Assembly: GCA_015680905.1 (NCBI GenBank)
Contig: CM027380.1
Coordinates: 35,146,001-35,210,000, forward strand
Direction of reading: 5' to 3'
Source of the DNA: Coptis chinensis
Lineage: Eukaryota; Streptophyta; Magnoliopsida; Ranunculales; Ranunculaceae
Length of the DNA stretch: 64,000 nt
Under the pieces are notes generated by a model. That model saw nothing but the letters and a program-made list of their open reading frames with translations, was not told where the DNA came from and did not search any database. Positions 58,441-64,000 of this stretch are shown here, piece after piece. The translations under genes were made by a program, and so were the position numbers. Within the stretch, counting starts at the first letter, position 1. The number at the start of each line of letters is the position of its first letter.

Positions 58441-59980
58441 GCATGGCTCATGGGCTCATGACCACGGTCCTGGTTCGGACCCAACTGGCCAAGCCCAAAC
58501 CTTAGAACCCGAAAGTCTAAAAGTCCACTTATTTATTCTACCTGACCCAATTGGATCTATTTTAAGTCTTATGGACTGGCTTCAGACAATATTAGAAACG
58601 GGCCCAAAAACTTATACTGAACTGGCCCAAACAGTTAAGTGGTTCGGTCCAAAAATAATTGGATTTGGCCCAAAAATAAAACAAAGAGAACTGGCCCAAC
58701 ATAACTAATGTGGTCCGAAAATTAAACTGAAATTTCGGCCCAACTACCACTGAAATTTCGGCCACATAAAATTAGAGCTTTTGGCCCAACATACAAAACA
58801 AGGTAAGGCCCAAACCGAAACCAACCAAGGTTTAGGCCCAAGTAGCAAGTGGATTCGGCCCAAGGCCCAACCACAGCTACAGTTCTTCTTCTCCAACATT
58901 TCTCTCCTCCACCACCACCAAAATCGACCGGCCACAATCGGCCACCATCCCTCACTTCATCAAATCGGTTTTGACACAAATAAAAAACCAACAAACTTTA
59001 ATAAACACCAAATCCTCAAATCATTAAATCAAACAATCACCAAAACTAGATCTACAAAAATGTCGACCTCCATTAAAGCTTGTTACAAGCTTCCAACCGC
59101 CACCATGGGCAACCCTCACACTACCATTCATCAAACCCATTATCCATTAACCAATCAACCAAAAACAGTTAAGAGTCAATTTACTGGAGGACGTCTGGGC
59201 CGCCATTGATGCTCCTCTCCGAGCTTCCAACAGCCCCTATTCAACCCAACATCAACCCAACTACCACCATTCATCAACCCCAAACAACAATAACCAAAAT
59301 CGTTCAAGGCAAAGAAAAAGAAAGACAAAAAACGCATTTTTCTCAGAACCGAAGATAAAGCGTTCGCCCATTGACGCCTCTTCCCCGAAGCTTTGGCGGT
59401 ATACCCGGCTAACACCCAAAACAGTTCATAACAACAACTACACTAGTATTTACGCTTCAAAGCCCACGCCGCCATTAACGCCGGGTCGAGCTTTTTCGAC
59501 GGTTTTGAGTTCATAGTATCCGCGGTTTAACGGTTTTAACAGTTTAACTAGAGTTTTAACAACTTCGGCCGAAACACGGCGTCGAATAAAAACAATATAA
59601 TGAACGATTACAAAAACAAACCTTAGACAAGATAATCGATAATCGAAAACGATAAATCCGGTGATATAGCAAAATAGCTACTCACTTGTAATGAGCGGCT
59701 CGGCCAATCCTCCTAGCCCGATTAAATCACATCCTCCAACGCCCACAAAACCGACTTCTCTCTTCCTCCATTTTTAATTATTCTATTCTCCAGGAACCCT
59801 ATTTTCTAGAAAAAAGTGTTTATATACTTGGGTCCGAAACCCAAGCCCAACACAGACTCGGGCCCAGAAAATCAGGCCCACGTATCCCGAGTCCGGTCCG
59901 ACGAATTTTGAAAATAAATAATTTAATTAATTAATAAATATAAAAAAATACGTATTTAAAAATACGGGCGTTACAGTTGT

Positions 59981-62069
59981 GGTAGCTAGGTTCTAGGATT
60001 TTCATTACGTAAGTTATTCTGGTGTCAAACATTAGTATCTCATAACCATTTCACTTTATCACGTGCATATTAAATAAATTATTGCACTAAGCCACAATAT
60101 TTAGAAATATCTCAATACATCTCATAACAACTTTCATTCTTTCACGTGCCAAATAAATTATTACACTAAGCCACAATCCCGTGGAAAATATCCACAAATA
60201 TTATACCACCTCATAGAAGCATCTCACAGATTTAACGATGGAGCGTTTACATTTATTTCTCAAAAATATTGCATTTAATATACATCGTAACATATTATAT
60301 TAGTTAACAGAACAATAATTTCAACATACCACATAATGTCACCATTACTCCAAACGTATTGCGTAACATTTTTATAACGTTTTAGGAATATCATGTCTCC
60401 TGAATTTTAATCTCGTCACGTGTCAAAAATAGCACAATATCAACGTCAAATCTTTCTTAGATAATGACAAACAGTTTATACAGGCCTCCACAACATGCTA
60501 CCATTGGATTAGTCCATAAAATTTACAACATAAAAAGTAACGTAAATAAACAGTCAATAGTCCACAGTCAAAACATTTAAAGACCCAAAACCAAAATCCA
60601 AGAGTCTAAACATTTAAAGACCCAATTGGATCTATTTTAAGTTATATGGACTGGCCCAAAACAAAATTTGAAACTGTCCCAAAGAAACCAACTAATTTGG
60701 TTTCGGCCCAAAGAAACAAACAAACTCTAATCAAAGCCCATCTAACTTAATAGATTCCGGTTCACCCAAACTCAACAGATCTGGTTCACTCAAACTAAAC
60801 AGATCTGGTCTACTCAAACTCAACATGCCCAACTTAAGGCTAACCCAACAGATCCAAACAAACTAAACAAACCTTAAGCCCAAAAGATCATAACCCAACC
60901 CAAAGAAAACAAACCCATTGGCTTTGGCCCAAGCCCAAGCCCAACCAAACTAATAGGTCATCTTCCTCCCTCACCAGCATCTCTCCTCCATCACGTTCCA
61001 GCCATCACCACCTCTCCTCTTCCTCCCCTTTCAACCCAGCGGTTTTGGTCTTGGTGTAAAACCCTATAACTTTAATTAACAAAAAAACTCAAATTCATAA
61101 CTTCCGAAATCACTCCCCCAACCATAGATCTCGATCGATCGCCATTAACAAAATTTTTGGAGCTTCACAGCACCCCTGCCAACCACCAAACACCCCTAAC
61201 CAGTTAGGTTTTGATCCATATCAAAACTAAACCTTTGGGTATACTCACAAACGTCACAATCCTCACTCCTAACAATCACGTCCGATGCCATTATTGCATT
61301 TTGAAAGCTTCAACAGTATCCACCCAAATCAACCAATAACCCAAACAACAACATGATACACATTACACAAGTTCAAATCATATAGAGGACGATTCATTCT
61401 TTTGGGCTTGTGCCGCCATTAACTGCTCATAAAGCTTCGACAGTTCAATTTCAATTTCAGTGTTTCAGCAGAGTTTAACAATACAACAGGACGCAGAATA
61501 ATAACAGGAGAATGAGCAGTAAAAATGGACGAAAACCTTGGACAGATATTAAAATTGTCTGTATACACAAAATTGTAAAACTATAGATTCGATGAAATAG
61601 CAGCATAACTACTCACCTCATATTCTGTAGAAAACATATATATAATAGAACACCAAAAATCGGATCCACAGCTAGATAAGAGGTGCACAAACCCACCATG
61701 TCTCCATTATTTCTTTTAGTTAACTTGTCTAGTTCTAAGCAAAAACTTAGTTTTCTTAAAAATCTTCCATTTTTGATAAACCATCCCATTCTAAAGAATT
61801 CTCTGCCATATTTTACTTTAAGAAACTTTCCATATTTTCTCCCATAAATTACGAAATTATTCTCTCCGTGTTTCCTTATTAATAAAATCTCTACACCTTA
61901 TTTTAAAACTTAAAAACTTTCCTATTAAATTATTTTCAAACCAAACTAACTATTTTCCCTCTTTTCTCTTTCTATCAAAAAGTCATACCAACATTTACTA
62001 GCCCGTTGACCAAGAAATAAATATCAAATTTCAAAATGCTAAATATTGTTATGAAATATTGTAAAAACA
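59981..62069 (-). repeat. 5' LTR of X, outer part
   Basis: Continues the LTR after Z; colinear with 31,600-32,348 and 50,088-51,415. It ends gtaaaaaca before the GAACC duplication. Confidence 0.9.
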
Positions 62070-62074
62070 GAACC

Positions 62075-62393
62075 ACTATGTAAACTAAATACAAATTAAT
62101 ATTACCTGTTGAAGAAGAGACTTAGAGTGGTGGAGAAAGCATGACGCAGTGGAGAGAACCGAGATAGATAAATCATGTTAAGAATTCTTACTGAAGAGAA
62201 GAAGATAGTATTAAATAAGGTTACTGAAAAAATAGTGTGGAAAAAGCAACAAAACTCACTGACAACAAAATAATGAGATTTTTTTATCTTAAACTAAGGA
62301 TTGCGTCGGGAGATCCTTGCACTCAAACGTGACAGGGTGAGAAGAAGGGTGTATGGTATCTTCATGAGGAAGAGGAAAGAGTGAAAGACGTAG

Positions 62394-62395
<2 letters not shown>
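62075..62395. other. Host flank right of X, no gene
   Basis: Short AT-rich stretch that would have been contiguous with 30,390 before X inserted. Nothing coding is seen. Confidence 0.5.

Positions 62396-62434
<39 letters not shown>
62396..62434. repeat. T39 homopolymer
   Basis: 39 consecutive T. On the minus strand it is an A tract following the Athila-like fragment, as at the 3' end of a reverse-transcribed RNA. Confidence 0.9.
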
Positions 62435-62435
<1 letters not shown>

Positions 62436-62440
62436 TATCT

Positions 62441-62483
62441 AACTTGGGTCTTTTAAAGTATCTAACTTTAAAAGACCCAAGTT
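62441..62483. repeat. Perfect 19-bp inverted repeat, 5-bp loop
   Basis: Arms 62,441-62,459 and 62,465-62,483 (AACTTGGGTCTTTTAAAGT and its complement). The right arm is the start of the Athila-like fragment; the left arm is an inverted copy of the same bases. Confidence 0.9.
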
Positions 62484-63458
62484 TTTGTATAATACCACCT
62501 TTCTGGAGTATAGGCCACAAAATTTTTCAAACTTAAAAAGAGTTTTCAAATTTTGTTTAGGGGTGGCGTAGTTTGGTAATTCATTTCAAATCTTTTTGTT
62601 ACCCTTTGCTTGTCATGTTTACTCCAGTAGAGTCCATATTAGTTAGTTACATAATTTAATTGTGCTATTAAATTATTTCATGAACCCCCTTCTCCCAAAT
62701 TGTTTGGGAGTGGTATATTTAATTTTAGTACATTGTACGTTCACGTATTAAAATTGCATGTATAAATATCGAAATATAGAATCCATAGGCCTTGTTGATT
62801 TTATTGGGATGTATAATGTAATTAGGTACCTTAATTTCATGAAATTCACTATTTCATGGAATTTAGGAAGCTAATTCGATAGGAGCCACGATAGGTGCAT
62901 GCTTGATTTGTGAACGTATGGTATTATTTTATTTTTGTTAGAGTCCGCTTATGTCCCAAGCATTATTCATTATTTCATGTTATCCCCATAACTGGTGAAA
63001 CTCATATAGGAGTTGCGTATGTTTTTATTTCTTTATATTAGTATATATTAACTTTTTTTTTTCAGGTGCTCCCTTTTACAAGCACGATTCTATGGTACTT
63101 TCTATCTTTTATTTTAATTCCATACTTTAGGGACAAAGCATGATTCTGTTTGAGGGTAGTATAAAATAAAAACATGTTTATAAATGTTTAAGCACATATT
63201 AGATTGTATATTACGTATTATTTGTCTTATAAAAATTAGAAAAAAATATATATCAAAAATATAGTTTATGTTATGCAATTAGTGATAATGGTATTGTTCC
63301 CTTCTCCATGATAATATTAGTGTAGAAATCTCATGTAGTACTTGAATTAGGATTTAATTTTTGAAACTTAGATTAATATATAGGTAATAGTCATTGCATC
63401 TTTTCATGAACATCTTACATGAGAATCTATGATTGTACTTGGCAATATTTTTCTGAGA
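62465..63458 (+). mobile_element. Athila-like 3' non-coding fragment C
   Basis: Matches 46,165-46,900 of copy A: the aaaagacccaag start, a TTTAGGGGTGGCG module, tcatgtttactccagtagagt, and gtatattacgtattatttgtctta near 63,207. A block at 62,730-63,120 is not in copy A. No LTR or coding part is present. Confidence 0.75.
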
Positions 63459-63460
63459 CT

Positions 63461-64000
63461 TTTTTTTTTTTTTTTTTTAGCTAGGGGTTAAGGATACCCC
63501 AGCCTTTCATTAAGCCAAAATATGCAAGTATAATTTTCCATCCTTATACGCTTTGATCAACTCACAGAGTTTTTGATCCATGGGGGGTATAAAGAACATA
63601 AAATCATTACATAAAGATCTTGTAGCTTTCGCTAGGTAATCTACCACTTGATTACCCTCCCAAAACACATGCTTAAACTCAATAACTTCATACTGCATAG
63701 CCAATCTTTTGATATGGGAGACTAGATTCCTGCAGTACCACAGCGGTTGCTCTTTATTGCTCATGATCTAGACCACTCTTAGCGAGTCTGACTAAACTTG
63801 TAGCTTCCTTATCCTCATAGCGATCCCACCTTCCAGCCCTTTCGCTACTCCTAGCAACTCCTGTTGCAGCACTGATCTTCTTGTGGAAGCTCCACTAAAC
63901 GCTAACAGTACCTCTCTCTGCTTTCCCTTAGTACTCCTCCAAACCCAGCACTATCAGCTTGCATCGACCCATCAGTATTAAGTGTTACAGTGTCAGAAGG
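63461..64000 (-). pseudogene. LINE ORF2 C-terminus (RNase H), continues beyond the window
   Basis: The poly(A) tail shows as T18-19 at 63,461-63,479. Reading leftward from the window edge on the minus strand: TLNTDGSMQ (Asp), GFGGVLRES, a frameshift, LQQELLGVAKGLE (Glu), SDSLRVV (Asp), then VIEFKHVFWEGNQVVDYLAKA (His/Asp of RNase H). Two stops flank SDSLRVV. This is a different LINE family from that at 51,868. The 5' part is outside the window. Confidence 0.82.

Larger units (their letters stand above)
56331..59975 (-). mobile_element. Solo LTR Z (3,645 bp), related to the LTR of X
   Basis: Target duplication GTTGT at 56,326-56,330 and 59,976-59,980; ends TGTCACACCCC and CGGGCGTTACA, so on the minus strand TGTAACGCCCG...GGGGTGTGACA. 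The uninterrupted target is seen at 31,590-31,605. No internal sequence is present, so this is what remains after recombination between two LTRs. Its first 1.7 kb resembles the X LTR. The rest includes the W-box cluster and a segment with GGCCCAA/TTGGGCC motifs (58,480-58,880). Open frames at 58,364-59,415 are not conserved. Confidence 0.9.
30396..62069 (-). mobile_element. LARD-like LTR element X, host of nested insertions
   Basis: Target duplication GAACC at 30,391-30,395 and 62,070-62,074. On the minus strand: 5' LTR (62,069-55,157, split by Z), primer site, 2.7 kb of non-coding internal DNA (split by a LINE), 3' LTR (51,415-30,396, split by Y). After removing the insertions each LTR is about 3.26-3.28 kb and the element about 9.2 kb. 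No gag or pol is detectable, so it fits a large retrotransposon derivative moved in trans. The LTRs start TGTTTTTAC (TA in the inner copy) and end GGGGTGTGACA. They differ noticeably, by perhaps 7-9 % in the stretches I compared. Confidence 0.85.

Noticed and set aside
58364-59415. Several 60-142 codon frames in Z
   Set aside because: They overlap on both strands, are rich in repeats such as GGCCCAA, and are not kept in the related LTRs.

Overview
This window is AT-rich plant nuclear DNA, probably from a eudicot, made almost entirely of transposable elements. I see no intact host gene, no rRNA and no tRNA gene. The evidence for a plant is the set of element families: Ty3/gypsy elements of Tat type (two RNase H domains, an antisense extra gene), an Athila-like gag-protease family, LTRs of the TGT(C/A)ACACCCC type with an initiator-Met-tRNA primer site, L1-type LINE tails with zf-RVT and RNase H domains, and a hAT-type short element. 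The species cannot be read from this sequence.

Left third (1-22,800): three copies of Tat-like gypsy elements. T1 (1-2,274) is the 3' end of a plus-strand element cut by the window edge. T3 (about 5,715-11,710) is a decayed plus-strand copy without visible LTRs. T2 (12,551-22,763) is full length on the minus strand, with 422-423 bp LTRs, a 5-bp target duplication TCTTC, a primer site and a purine tract. Its gag and pol carry stops and frameshifts. All three carry, between pol and the 3' LTR, a gene on the opposite strand. In T2 this gene reads as three exons with two GT-AG introns and continuous phase; exon 1 resembles the 'putative gypsy type transposon' (Transposase_28-like) domain and exon 3 is a coiled coil. 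T2 also carries eight copies of a 93-bp tandem repeat between pol and the antisense gene.

Middle (22,800-30,390): non-coding DNA with a pair of inverted repeats about 0.5 kb long (23,950-24,415 and 26,335-26,840) and a 554-bp hAT-like element with the 8-bp duplication GTAATAAT.

Right half (30,391-62,074): one nested stack. The outer element X is minus-strand and non-coding (LARD-like), with LTRs of about 3.27 kb, primer site TGGTATCAGAGC and target duplication GAACC. Its left LTR is split by Y (a probable solo LTR), which is itself split by a 16.5-kb Athila-like insertion (33,155-49,675, duplication TGCAA). That insertion is an inverted pair of gag-protease elements lacking reverse transcriptase and integrase, meeting head to head near 42.2 kb, with a nearly spacer-free U5-to-U5 LTR palindrome near 34.63 kb. 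The internal region of X holds a 5'-truncated LINE with a 14-bp target duplication. The right LTR of X is split by Z, a 3,645-bp solo LTR of a related family with duplication GTTGT and a dense cluster of WRKY-type W-box cores.

Right edge (62,075-64,000): a short host stretch, a 39-base T tract, a third Athila-like 3' fragment starting in a 19-bp inverted repeat, and the 3' end of a second LINE that runs out of the window.
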